Positions 35,489 through 46,002 of a stretch of DNA of 64,000 bases are shown piece after piece. Source of the DNA: Cladorrhinum sp. PSN259 (taxonomy: Eukaryota > Ascomycota > Sordariomycetes > Sordariales > Podosporaceae). Made by a program: the position numbers and the translations under genes. The stretch spans positions 62,001 to 126,000 of the forward strand of contig MU867110.1 in the NCBI GenBank assembly GCA_033725935.1, given 5' to 3'. The notes below the pieces were generated by a model. It did not search any database. It worked only from the letters and a program-made list of their open reading frames with translations, and was not told the origin of the DNA. Within the stretch, counting starts at the first letter, position 1. Each line of letters begins with the position of its first letter.

Positions 35489-36556
35489 ATGGAGCCGGTT
35501 CCCGAGACAGAGAGAATGGAGGAGTTCCGATCCTCGCCGCTATCATCTGTGCGAGTCCAGCCATCATCCACAACTGCGCCTGCGGCATCTCAATCGACCT
35601 CGACACCTTCGGCGACCTCGACGACGCAGACTCCACTCGATGCACCAGAACTTCAATATCTGAGAAAGCCTCCCACAATTCGACGCTCTACCGACCCTTC
35701 CCCAAGCTCTTTGCCTTCCCCAATCTCCCCAATATGGGCTTCTCCAAATGCCCTTCCATTCCGGCCACGCGCCTCTTCGCCGCTGTCCAGCAATCACGTC
35801 AGATCAAAGTCGGCAGCAACTTTGGCGCTTCCACCAATGGTGCGCACTCAATCTATGCCGGGGATATCGGTTGCCGGCCATCTCCAATTCTCCCCACATA
35901 TTCGGCCCTCTAGCCCATCAGGGTCCCCAAGTCGCATTCGAATTCCTCGAAAGCCTGTGGATGAAGGATTTCCATCATCGCCAACCCGCATCTCCGTTCA
36001 CGGCCATGAGAGAAGGCTGTCGGAGCGTAACAGTTCACCAAACCTCGCTTTGGGTCTTGCATCATCTGCGTCTGCAACCATTCCAAAGCTGCGGCGGCCG
36101 GCGTCCCCACTTCGGCACGTCTCTAATACGGGTGCGGGCTCGTTCCCGATTGGGCCCCCAGCCACACCCTCTTCAGTTGCTAGCTCACCATCATACCGAC
36201 CATATGACACTTTCTCCAGCAGCTATGCTTTCTCTTCTGGGTACCCGTCTTCATCGATTCCCTCAACGCCCACTTCACTCCGGTCCAGAAGCCCCAGCAT
36301 TTCCAGTCTCGAGACTATTCCCGATTCGCCTGACGCAGAAGAGGCGGCAGTCGAGGCTGAGAGAATAGCACAGCTAAAGGCAGCTGCTGATGCGGCTGAG
36401 GGCGGTGATGAAGCCAAGGGGCGAAGCAGCTTGGACATTCCAGCTCGTGGAAGAACATTGAGCGGCTTCAGTTCCCGAGATAAACGAAAGCGCTGGAGCG
36501 TGTGTGGTGCTGAGCGAAGACAGGATCTCGACTTGGAGACGATCTGGGAGGATTGA
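35489..36556 (+). CDS. Ser/Pro-rich disordered protein, conserved-looking C-terminus
   Basis: Single exon, 355 aa from the ATG at 35489. Nearly all of it is Ser/Pro/Thr/Arg-rich with many SP, TP and RxxS sites (for example RRSTDPSPSS, RSKS, RSRSPSISS), typical of a heavily phosphorylated disordered protein. The last 80 residues differ: SSLETIPDSPDAEEAAVEAE followed by an Ala-rich charged helix (AERIAQLKAAADAAEGG) and a basic end (KRKRWSVCGAERRQDLDLET). That ending looks like a conserved short motif region, which is why I accept the frame as a gene. No catalytic domain, signal peptide or membrane segment is present. Function unknown. Confidence 0.83.
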   Translation: MEPVPETERMEEFRSSPLSSVRVQPSSTTAPAASQSTSTPSATSTTQTPLDAPELQYLRKPPTIRRSTDPSPSSLPSPISPIWASPNALPFRPRASSPLSSNHVRSKSAATLALPPMVRTQSMPGISVAGHLQFSPHIRPSSPSGSPSRIRIPRKPVDEGFPSSPTRISVHGHERRLSERNSSPNLALGLASSASATIPKLRRPASPLRHVSNTGAGSFPIGPPATPSSVASSPSYRPYDTFSSSYAFSSGYPSSSIPSTPTSLRSRSPSISSLETIPDSPDAEEAAVEAERIAQLKAAADAAEGGDEAKGRSSLDIPARGRTLSGFSSRDKRKRWSVCGAERRQDLDLETIWED

Positions 36557-37279
36557 TACCCGTTTGTATCAAACTCGAGACTTGTATACGGAGGTGGCCG
36601 GACCTGAGAGGTCAGTGTACTGTTCTAAATTGCATCATCATGGCGGCGCTTTCGTTATTTGTTATAGCTGGCTTAGTTATGTGTGTTTCGGCCACCTGGT
36701 GTTTCGGTTTTTTTATTCTATTCTTTTTTGTGTTCTTATCAAGGCAAGGGTCCATTTATCGGCGTTTTTGGACGGTTTGGAACTTCTTGTTCTGATACCC
36801 TTTCGCATCGGCATCCAATCGAAGGTATCGCGGCAGCCACCGCGAAAAGTGAGAAGAGAGTTATTCCTTCAGAAGTGTGGTATGGAAGCGTTGGAAGGGG
36901 AGTTTGTGTTTCGTATATTGCTGTCTTCATGCTTTGAATTAAGCGATAAATCCAAAGGATCGGATATATGGCACTTTAGGGATTCAGTAAGTGGAAGGGA
37001 AGGGGTTTTGTCACCTGTTCTTGGTGAGTGATGCCTGTGTGCTTTGGTGTGTAACATGATCATCCCTAGGTAGCGAATCTTGTATATTTGCCCCCTTTAC
37101 AGACTATTGAAGCCCTGGCATTGGGCAAATGTTTCTTGACCCTTTGTGATACTCCCTGGTAACGGATGGTTTCTGGATTGATAGTATAAGATGGGGAAGA
37201 TCCGCTCGGAGGATGGTAGCATCATGAGTTCCACAATACAGTACATTCTATCTTATACTCTGTTCATCGTACTATAATC
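36557..37279. other. Intergenic, 0.7 kb
   Basis: Between two plus-strand genes. Overlapping short frames in a T-rich stretch look like 3' UTR. No gene seen. Confidence 0.5.
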
Positions 37280-38102
37280 ATGCAACTCTCTATTCTTTTG
37301 AGCGCAATTCCCTTTTTTGTGCAAGGCACCAATGCTGCACCACAGGTCGTGAGTTCTTGTCTTTCGTTCCGAAGACATGCATCTGTTATTTAAAGCTGAC
37401 CGCGAATAGGAGCGACATGGGACACAACAGTTTAAGCAGCATGGATTAGGACCGCATCAAGTCGTTACCAGCGTATCCTCGTCCTCTTCGGGTTGTCTCC
37501 CAACTGCCGGTGTTATCACCTTGACGCAAACTGTCAATCTCACTGTGACTGTTACGGTACCCGTTTCGACGACGACTATTGATAGCACGACGGCTACGAC
37601 TAATTTGGCATCTCCCAGTTGTTCGCACTCGGCCAACAGGACATACTTGACTTTTACTACTAGCACTACTGCCCCTACTTCTTTGCCTTCTCTGTTCTCA
37701 TCTTCTTCAACTTCAACCTGGACAACTACTACTTCAACATCCACGACAACCTCCACACTTACTTTGACGTTTTCCACTTCTTCAAGACTGCTCACCTACT
37801 TGATATCTTCCTCCTCCTCACTAACAATCTTGACTCCGAGTCCCGTACCTAATACTTCATACGCTAGAAGAATTGATCCTTCGATTTCCACATTTATAAC
37901 GACGGCTTCTTCTACCACAACGACAACAACAAGAACAACAACTTCCAAGTTCAAGTCTACGTCAGTGGCGAGCACGGCTGTGTTCTCCTCGGCTGCAGCA
38001 CCTTGTGCCAGTACTGCGCTGACTGAATGGCCTGAAGCGGGCGGTAGATACCCTGGTTGGTTGGGCGGGTTTGGTGCGAGGAGGAGGGGGAGTGAAGAGT
38101 GA
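37280..38102 (+). CDS. Secreted Ser/Thr-rich protein, probably cell-wall or mucin-like
   Basis: Two exons: 37280-37348 and 37410-38102 with a 61-nt intron (GTGAGT donor); 253 aa. Exon 1 encodes a clear signal peptide (MQLSILLSAIPFFVQGTNA), likely cut before APQ. The mature part is dominated by Ser and Thr, with long TTTTSTSTTT-like runs expected to be O-glycosylated, and three N-glycosylation sequons (NLT, NRT, NTS). Only three Cys follow the signal. The C-terminus (EWPEAGGRYPGWLGGFGARR) is not hydrophobic, so a GPI anchor is unlikely. It could be a wall mannoprotein or an adhesin-like protein; no family is recognised. The complementary frame is rich in Val/Glu and is a shadow of the Thr/Ser codons. 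Confidence 0.68.
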
Positions 38103-40110
38103 GCGCAGAATGGGACGTTATGAAGTTGCGCAAGATCATTTTGGGTTGTTATGTTCTGGATTTGTTGTAATTGTGGGTATGTCAACTTAATGGAAGATTG
38201 TGGGATTATTTTTGGGTTTCAGTGGAGGGGTGCCTCGGGATGATAATAAGTGAGGGGGAGGGACTGTATTTGAGATGCTTGTGTGCTTTGTTTGTAATAT
38301 ATAGTTAAGGGCGGTTAGTTAGAGGGTAACGGGCAATCGATATGTTTGGTTTGTAGGCATGCATGGTGATACTGGAAAGTCATCAAGCACATACAGACGA
38401 CGCTCTACTCAAATGGTGAGATTCAAGAGGCGCCTAGATATTCATTTTTGCAAACTTTTGTTCCCTACGGTGTTCTCTAGATTTCTGTCAGGTCAGCATA
38501 ATTTCTTACTTTCCCCAGATTGGGTTTCCTCTGATACCCCTGTTTTATTGTATATTTCGAAGGTTTTGTATTATTCCACATCTTTTTTTTTCTGCCAAGG
38601 TAACAACTTTCGGGTAAACACTCACGCAATGTCCAACCCAAGCACTAAAACTTTCACCTAGGACAGAATCCCATTCTCTCCCCTTCCTCCCAAATCAGGC
38701 TCTCGCAAACTTTTTGCTGGAGGGCATTACCTAGATTACTGAATTGAAGATTTTGAGTCTCAAATGATTTAAAGTTTCCCGTCCCGCCCAGGCAGCATTT
38801 CGTACCTTCCTTCTCAACACGTGATAGAAGAAGTAATAGAGCTTTTGCAGAATCTCTACTAAAGTTCTACAATCTAATCATAAAATCTGTATCTCAATGA
38901 CAGCAAGAGGGCTTACAAATTATAATATACGCCTACTTTTACTTTTTCATATGCTTATTTTTCTTGGGTTCTTTTTTTTACGCCTACTAGGCTGCTGTTG
39001 AGACATTCCGGCTTGTTTCTACCCATGTTAGATCCCCCGATCTGCACAAGTATGCTTTCCCTACGTGCTTAGGGGATGAAGTTTAGACGGTCGGTCCACT
39101 CTTTCTTTCCTTACAACCTGGAATCACACTTGGACATAATGATTGTAACTGCCTGAAGTGTAAGCCAATTATTCTCAACCTGCCACTATTTGAAACTATT
39201 CGGCCTTCTTCCAACCCGGAACTCTCTTGTCCCTCCCTCTGCTCTCTTTCCCCCTACTCTATTTTACAACTCAGTCAAACATCACCAAGCAAACAATTTG
39301 AAGCCAAAGAAACGAACGGGACCTTGAATATGGTAAGTCCATTTCTTTTAAAAAAAAACTTATCCAGTAGTTTTTCCCTGCCTTATAGGAGCCAGCAGCT
39401 TTGCTCTCCCACCGCTCGCCTTTTTTGCCTTGCTGGTATATATCTTTTTTTAAAAAAAGAGAGAAAAAATTCGATCACTCCCTGTTGCCTGCGTTCTTCA
39501 TATATGCCTAAATCTTAAAGCAAATGAATTAATTGTCGGTGGCTTCTTGTTCCCTTGCGGCTGGAGAAACGAAAAGGGGCAGACAGGGGGATTTGTTGAC
39601 TCCCCGCTTTTTTTTTTTGCGCCGTTGGCATGACAACCAGCCTTCTCTTAAACAACAACTTGAGGGGTTGCACGACATCTCTTTACCCCATCTTTCTTCA
39701 CCGACTCGCACAATTTTTCTCCCCTTGAGCTCTTGACACTCGTCGAAATTTCGCTCTCTTATCCAGATTGCGTGTTTACTGTTGCCTTTTTCATTAAGAC
39801 GGCGGCCACCCTTGTGACAAAATTCCGGAGCCGTGCGGACACTTCGCCGAGCAGATCAACAACAGCCAAAAGCTCCTGGTTACCCTTTTTCAACCCTTAA
39901 TTTGCTGCTACCGCAACTCAACGAGCTTGGTTCAAAGCCTCTTGATTCTTCACTTTCTGCTTGCTCCTGCTGCGATCCCCACAACCGGACCGAAGCTTTT
40001 TCAGTTCATCCAATCTCAGTCATATTTCTTTCATCCAACTGACGAATTGCCTATTGTAGGCGCAGCAAAATAATCACCGAGGCCGCGCCCGCCGACGGAA
40101 TAAAAGGAAT
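38103..40110. other. Intergenic and probable long 5' leader of the GRF gene
   Basis: 2.0 kb with T-rich tracts and no recognisable protein. The segment 39333-40059 has intron borders: GTAAGT directly after an ATG at 39330, and CTATTGTAG before 40060. It may therefore be a leader intron of the next gene (see findings). Confidence 0.5.
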
Positions 40111-41210
40111 ATGGCCGAAGTCAAGGAAAATGAGGGCACCTTTGAAGATGGAAAATGGTGGTGTAAGTGTGTTCATTTGGGAGCGACAGCTCCGTTTTGT
40201 GAGTCTTGCCAAGTACTAACCGCAACCTAGGCGCCTGTGATCCGCCCACAGTAGCTGAGCGCCTCCAGGTGAAAAAGGAAACCCCCAACCAGGGCCGGTG
40301 GTTTTATAGATGTCCTCTCTGGTACGACGAGAAGAGCACATGCGATTACTTTCAATGGGAGGACCGGCTCGACCCCGAGCGACGAATGACTTCCACTAGA
40401 GCTGTTGACAAAGTCTCAGCAGATCAGGGCGGCGCGGAAATCGAAGCAGCTGAGGAACACGGGGTGCCTGAGACTGGCGACCGAATGCCCGATGAGTCCT
40501 CAAAGAAGCGGAAATGGGGTGATGCGATGGTTCAGGCCTCCGGTACTAGTGATATCCGGAATTACCTCGACAGCTTCAACATCAGCTCCGCCCGGCAGGA
40601 AGAAGGACGTCAGGACGAGGAGGGGACAGACGATGATCAGACTATAAAGGGCCCCAGCCAACAGAGAATTCCGCCTATCCCTGCTCCCGTCACGCCCTCG
40701 AAACCTCGGGGAAATCTGGGGGATGGAGGACTGTTCACGCCAACAACACGTGGCCGGCCTTCCACCTCTAAGCGGGCAAAGTTCGCCAACGTCGGGGAGA
40801 CGACACCGTCTAAAACTCGGAAAACAAGCGGAGTCCTCAGCAAGCCTCAAGGACAGCATGAGAGCAATGACGATGACGACTGTACGATCACGGAAGAAGT
40901 AATACAAATTCTTAAAGATCAGTCCATGTCGGAGGAAACTGAGTGCGATCTGAGAACATGTCTGGAACGGTATGAGAAAAGGATGCGATCAATACAGGCT
41001 GGAAGGGATTTCTGCAGGAGGCAACTTAGGGAAATTGAGGCCAAAACGGAGGCCAAAATGGAAGCTGAGGCTAAGAAAAGGGAGGATGTCATCGCACGTC
41101 TCGAACAGGAGATCAAAGCTGCGCGCAAGGCGCTCCAAAGGGCGGCCAGAGAAATCCAAGAGCACTGGGAGGAGTATCCGGACACCAAACATTCGGAGCC
41201 TCAGGAGTAG
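40111..41210 (+). CDS. GRF-type zinc-finger protein with coiled coil
   Basis: Exons 40111-40162 and 40231-41210 (68-nt intron); 343 aa from the ATG at 40111. Residues about 16-63 form a GRF zinc finger: WWCACDPPTVAERLQVKK, then GRWFYRCP, then CDYFQWED. It has the C-x-C, GRxFYxC and CxxFxW landmarks found in topoisomerase 3, NEIL3 and APE2, where the finger binds single-stranded DNA. The middle (about 90-245) is disordered and rich in Ser/Thr/Pro/Asp. The C-terminus (about 250-343) is a strong Lys/Glu/Arg coiled coil (EAKTEAKMEAEAKKRED, ARKALQRAAREIQEHWEE). Function is likely DNA-related but unassigned. The conserved Trp-Trp-Cys is created by the splice. A longer product of 361 aa is possible if an upstream ATG at 39330 is spliced in frame to 40060. 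Confidence 0.87.
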
Positions 41211-42170
41211 CTCGACTCAGGAAAGGGGGCCATCATTGATTACTTGGAAGAACAGAGCGGTGATTTGGCATATGGGAAGGAGTTGTCGGGGAGAAGAACA
41301 ATTGGCTGCGTATTCATGAAAGAGCTCGCATGTGATTAGATAGATACCCTTGTTTTAATGTCAATTTGTACTTCTTTTCATTAACACCGCTTTCCTGTGA
41401 AGCAATTGATGACAATGATGCAAGAGAACATGCGAGTGGATGGAGGATCAGACCAGAGTGACGAAAAAACGCTCTGTGGATTTGGGCCGACCAGAAACCA
41501 TTAAAGCTGCAGCTAACCCCTGGACGCGAGCCCAAGCTCAGGAATCTCAAAAAGCCAATTGCAATTGCAGCGCTAGGAAGGAATGCTTCGAATTTAATCA
41601 AACCTGGAAGCTAATTAGGGGGAGAAAGCACAGGCCCGGAATCACCACCCAGGATTTAATTGCAACACGCAGCAAATCGCGTCTCAACGGTTGCAAGGCG
41701 CGTAGGAAAGCGACAGGGGAACGTAGGATGGGGTCGGCTTCCCGCAGAACCTTGAATTTTTGATCGGGCTTGGCAGTGCATCTGGCTGCGTTGCTGTTGA
41801 AGATTTGGAGCAAGTGTTGACTTTGTTTCCTAATTCGGACGGATAATCGCGACTTTGGGGCTTCTGATTGGTTGGAGCTAGACGCGGCCGGCGTGAGCGG
41901 AGCCGGAATACACGACGTGGGTCTCTGTCTTTTTAAGATGGCGCTTCTGCAGAAGCCCACCTTGCCCCAGATCGCGGTCCACGGTACAGCAAGTAATTCT
42001 ACGTACATAATAATTCCCCCTCCCCAAAACGCCCCTTTGGCCATTCCACAGCTTCCCCTTGCCTGCCCAGTCCTGTCCGTTTGCCTGTTTCGCGTCATCA
42101 ACCAGATCCCAATTCTTTGCACCCCAAAGACAAGAAAAACACAGACCCAAGCTGTATTCGAATAATCATA
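41211..42170. other. Intergenic, 1.0 kb
   Basis: 3' flank of the GRF gene and promoter of the homeobox gene. The stretch just upstream of the latter is pyrimidine-rich. No gene seen. Confidence 0.5.
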
Positions 42171-44316
42171 ATGATGGAGAACGAAGCTCCATCACCACCT
42201 TTACGCGACTCCTCGCTCCCGCCGCCGCCCCTCCCGTCCTCGCCCTCACCCGCGCCTAGCAATACCGTCGAAGAGCCACAGTCGAGCTCGCCATCCAATT
42301 GCCAAAATGTCCTTCTCATAGCCCCTTTGCAGCCCTCACCAGAATTTAGTTCGGAGCTGTCGAGATCAGCCATGGAGGGGGAGGGAGAGCGACATCCTAA
42401 GGGCAAAAGAAAACGGACCGCGTTAGTGACCACTCCAACCCCACCAGGACACATTTGCTCCTCAATTGGCTTCTCCTTTGGTTACTGACAGACGCGTTCT
42501 GCAGAGCAAAAGACAAGTCGATCCTCGAGGCCGCCTACAATGCAAATCCAAAACCCGACAAAGCAGCGCGTCTCGAGATTGTCAGGCGCGTCTCGCTTAA
42601 TGAGAAAGAAGTACAGGTCAGTTTGGAATCGGGAAACGCGTCCAACTTTTTCGAATTGGCACTGACTGCCTGGATAGATTTGGTTCCAGAACAGAAGACA
42701 AAACGACCGCCGAAAAGCGCGTCCCCTTTCGCCCCAAGAAATTGCTGCTTTAAGATACGGTGGCATGCAGATAATCTCCTCCGACCCCGCTCCTTATAAT
42801 ACGTCTTTTAGCTCCGACAATAGCAATACTTCGCCAGTCCAGGCCATAATATCGCGTCCTGAGCCGGACTCGACTTCACCATTACGTCCAAACTTTGCCC
42901 CACTAATCCTCAGCGACGAGCCAGAGAAGGCACCTGAAATCCCAATTGAGAGCAGGCCTTTAGAGGAAATGGAAGCGAGAAAGAAAGAAGCCGTGGCCGT
43001 GACACCGGCACCCAAGGAGCGGGGCATCGAGACACCCCACCAGTCTCTCTCCCGGTCATTCTCGGGGTCAGTCGGCTATCTATCCAACCGCTGGAACCAG
43101 ACGAGCTCTTTTGCTACGCCCGTCAACTTTGGCCGCGATGAGTCTTTCAAGTCAGTAGCTCCCATCCAGAGTTCCTTCATGTCTCATTGACTGACACAAT
43201 GACAGCATTGACGCCTTTTCGTCATCATGCCCACCAGACTTTGCTGCCGGTCCGATACTTCCCCCGCCAACCTCTTCCCAATCTTCTCGATTTCGCTTGT
43301 CCATGTCACTGGATGGGAAGGCCGAGGTTGTGTCAGCGATACCCTCTCCCCCCCAGTCAATTCCTGTACCGCCAACGCCTGAAATGTTGCAATCTCTTGG
43401 ACCTATACGCCAACCAAGCCTGCAGCGCAGTCACAGTGCCTCTCCTTCCGTTACGCTTCCGCCCATCTCGCTTCTGACCAACTCACTCACAAACCCGAGT
43501 CCACTCCCTCCACGTCTCACTCGTGGACGCTCACGCGACCCTCACGCCTGGGAGTTCTGCTGCGACGTAGAAAACCGTGAGGACGCATTGACGGTTCAAG
43601 CGAAACATGAAAGCAGTGGTTCTGCCGTTGCAGCCATCAGCTTGCTCAGATCAACCAGTTCGACAGGTGCTAGTCCTCTCCAGCCAAGCAGCAGCGCCAA
43701 GCGCAACGCGACGATGAGCAAGGCTGCCCCCCGCGCCGGTATGGCCAAGAAGCCCAAACTGGGGAGATCATCGAGCAGCGTGGCGAGATTACAGAGCAGT
43801 ATGATTGGGACAGAGAAAATGAAGATCCATACAGACGCGCCCTACTCACCATGTGGTAATGAGTCGGATAAAGAGAACTGGAGCCCGAGCGAAGAGGGGA
43901 CTGGGATCTACCCTCCAAGGACGCCTGTGTATTCACATGTTCAGTCATTGACTGGTACAGGGAGGAGACCGCTGCCTTCTTTTTCGGCATCGTCGTTGAG
44001 GTTGGATAAGGAGAAGAAGAACCAGAGAAGGACACCGGCAAATGGGAGATCTTTTTTGAGTAATAGTGGAAGGGCGAATACTGCTCCAGTTGGAAAATTT
44101 GGATCGTATCGGAGGAGGGTAGCTGCGGGGTTGAATGATTCTCCGCTGAATATCTATGAGGATGTTGATGTGGACGAAGAGGACAGGGAACAGCAGACCA
44201 GTCCCTTGAATGAGGAGGTTGAGAGGTTCATGAAAGGACAAGTGAGCCCTAGTAAGAAGAGGGATGTTGATGCCGTTGCGGGATTGTTGAGTTTGAGTCA
44301 GGGGAATTGGCGGTGA
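42171..44316 (+). CDS. Homeodomain transcription factor (YOX1-like)
   Basis: Four exons: 42171-42421, 42505-42616, 42678-43150 and 43206-44316; 648 aa. Splicing creates a homeodomain at about residues 78-138: KRKRTAAKDKSILEAAYNAN, then a helix with ARLEIVRRVSLNEKEVQ, then recognition helix IWFQNRRQNDRRK with the invariant W, F, N and R. The first intron lies in the N-terminal arm and the second exactly before IWFQNRR. The block after the domain (LSPQEIAALRYGGMQI) is typical of filamentous-fungal relatives of YOX1. The N-terminus is Pro/Ser-rich. The long C-terminal part is Ser/Pro-rich with DKENWSP and NDSPLN, which look like kinase-controlled regulatory motifs. YOX1 proteins repress cell-cycle genes in yeasts; in moulds homeobox factors of this kind affect development. 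The target genes are unknown. Confidence 0.92.
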
Positions 44317-45178
44317 TGTTCGCCGTGTTTGAGTACCCGCTCTTTGTATGATTGATTGAATGGGGATTGATGGGTTGGTCTTTTCTATATACGGTTGGAA
44401 TATGTCTTATTATTCTGGTTGGAGGGATTGGGTTTGGTGGGAGGGATCATTGTCATGTATATATACGGCTTGGGCATTGCCCGTTTCGTCGTTCTTTTCG
44501 GGCGAGAAGAAAGCTTTGAGGGATTGGTGGCGGGTTTCTCCCCAAAAAAAACGGACTGGAAGGGATTTTCAACTGTTTATTTAGGAATGGGCGGACGGTT
44601 TATCTTTATCTTCATATTGTCGCTTAGGGCAACATTGGGAGAAATTCTCGAATAAGCAGGAAGTAAAAAGAAAAGCGAAGCAAGTTTGCAGGTTTTAAAA
44701 AAGCACACAAAAGAAAGAATTATGGAACAGGGTGATTCTTCGTGTTCTTTTTTTTCTTGGGATCTTTCTATTTGAGAAGTTGGTTAGGTTTTTTTGGTTG
44801 AGTTTTCTATAATTTCCTGGATGTGTGCATATATTATGCAGAACTTTCCAGGCTTTGTGTCGGTGGGATTGTAATTGTTTCGTCCTCTTAGGTTTTTTGA
44901 AGGCGGCCTTTTGCTTGCTTGGTTGGGTGCATTGGGTGAGAGTGAGAGAGATATGTACCTAGCATTTATTAACTTTGCAAGGGTTTTTTTTTTTTTACAT
45001 TAAACCTTTTGTTTTAGTCTCACAACTTTTTGTTCAAAAACTGTTTACATACCCTATACTATAGGGACTTATTTAGTAGACGATACAAGAGCAAGCAATT
45101 AAGAAAATAGGTTTTTTTTTTTTCGTTTTTACCTGGTTGATTGTTTAAATCACCTTTAATAACTTGTGGTGGCTTGGT

Positions 45179-45222
45179 CACACACACACACACACTCACA
45201 CACGCACACACGCACACACATA
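45179..45222. repeat. CA dinucleotide repeat, imperfect
   Basis: About 44 nt of CA units with a few substitutions (CACTCA, CACGCA). Confidence 0.95.
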
Positions 45223-45607
45223 CATGCCGATGTTGTAAAGCTTTGTTTTTTGTTTATTTATTTAGTATTTAGTCTAACTTTCTTTTTTTTTTTTTTTTTC
45301 TCTCTGTGGTTTCCGTAAAGGGAAAGGAGGGGTAGTGATTAATTGATATATTTCTGAAAGTAATTGAAATTTGTGTTCTTTTTTTTTTTTCTTTCTACCC
45401 TACTCCGTTACCTGCGGCTCGGATAATCGGGCAATACAAATGAGTGCCGAATTTTGTTCTTGTTTAGTATGGTAGGACGTCATAATTGTATGAGAACATT
45501 CTAGAATTTCTAGGTTTTGCCTTTTGATATTGTTCTGAGAGGGACATCAAGAAAAAACATTCTCTGAAAATGGCCATCTAAGTGGTCCGTCTGCATCTGA
45601 GATACGT

Positions 45608-45609
<2 letters not shown>

Positions 45610-45650
<41 letters not shown>
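45610..45650. repeat. CT dinucleotide microsatellite
   Basis: About 20 uninterrupted CT units, the longest perfect microsatellite in the window and likely polymorphic. Confidence 0.97.
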
Positions 45651-45652
<2 letters not shown>

Positions 45653-46002
45653 GGAATAATAAATGAACCATGTAAACAGAGGCTTGTAGGTAGGTAGATA
45701 GGACAAATACACTTGACACCAACATAGAGTATATTCGTGCTAAAAAGCCAGTACATATGTACAACATACCAGTAATAAATTGTCTCTTTTGAAACAATAA
45801 AAGGGTTATCCAACCCCATCCAACCCCTATTCTTTCTGTCTTTCTCTAAAAGAAATTGGTGAATAAAACCATAAAGAATCTGATCCAAAAAAGCAACGCC
45901 AATATTTGGTATCCTAGTTAAAAGGAAATATCAAAAAAATATCCACAGCTTGAAAATATTAAAGTTGTGCGTAGATTCAGCAACCCCATGCCTGAATCAT
46001 AA

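Larger units (their letters stand above)
44317..46002. other. Intergenic between convergent genes, rich in simple repeats
   Basis: 1.7 kb of very T-rich sequence between the homeobox (+) and NAD kinase (-) stop codons. It holds several T runs, a CA microsatellite and a CT microsatellite. No gene seen. Confidence 0.55.

Noticed and set aside
37457..37795. Val/Glu-rich minus-strand frame
   Set aside because: Mirror of the Thr/Ser-rich coding sequence on the plus strand.
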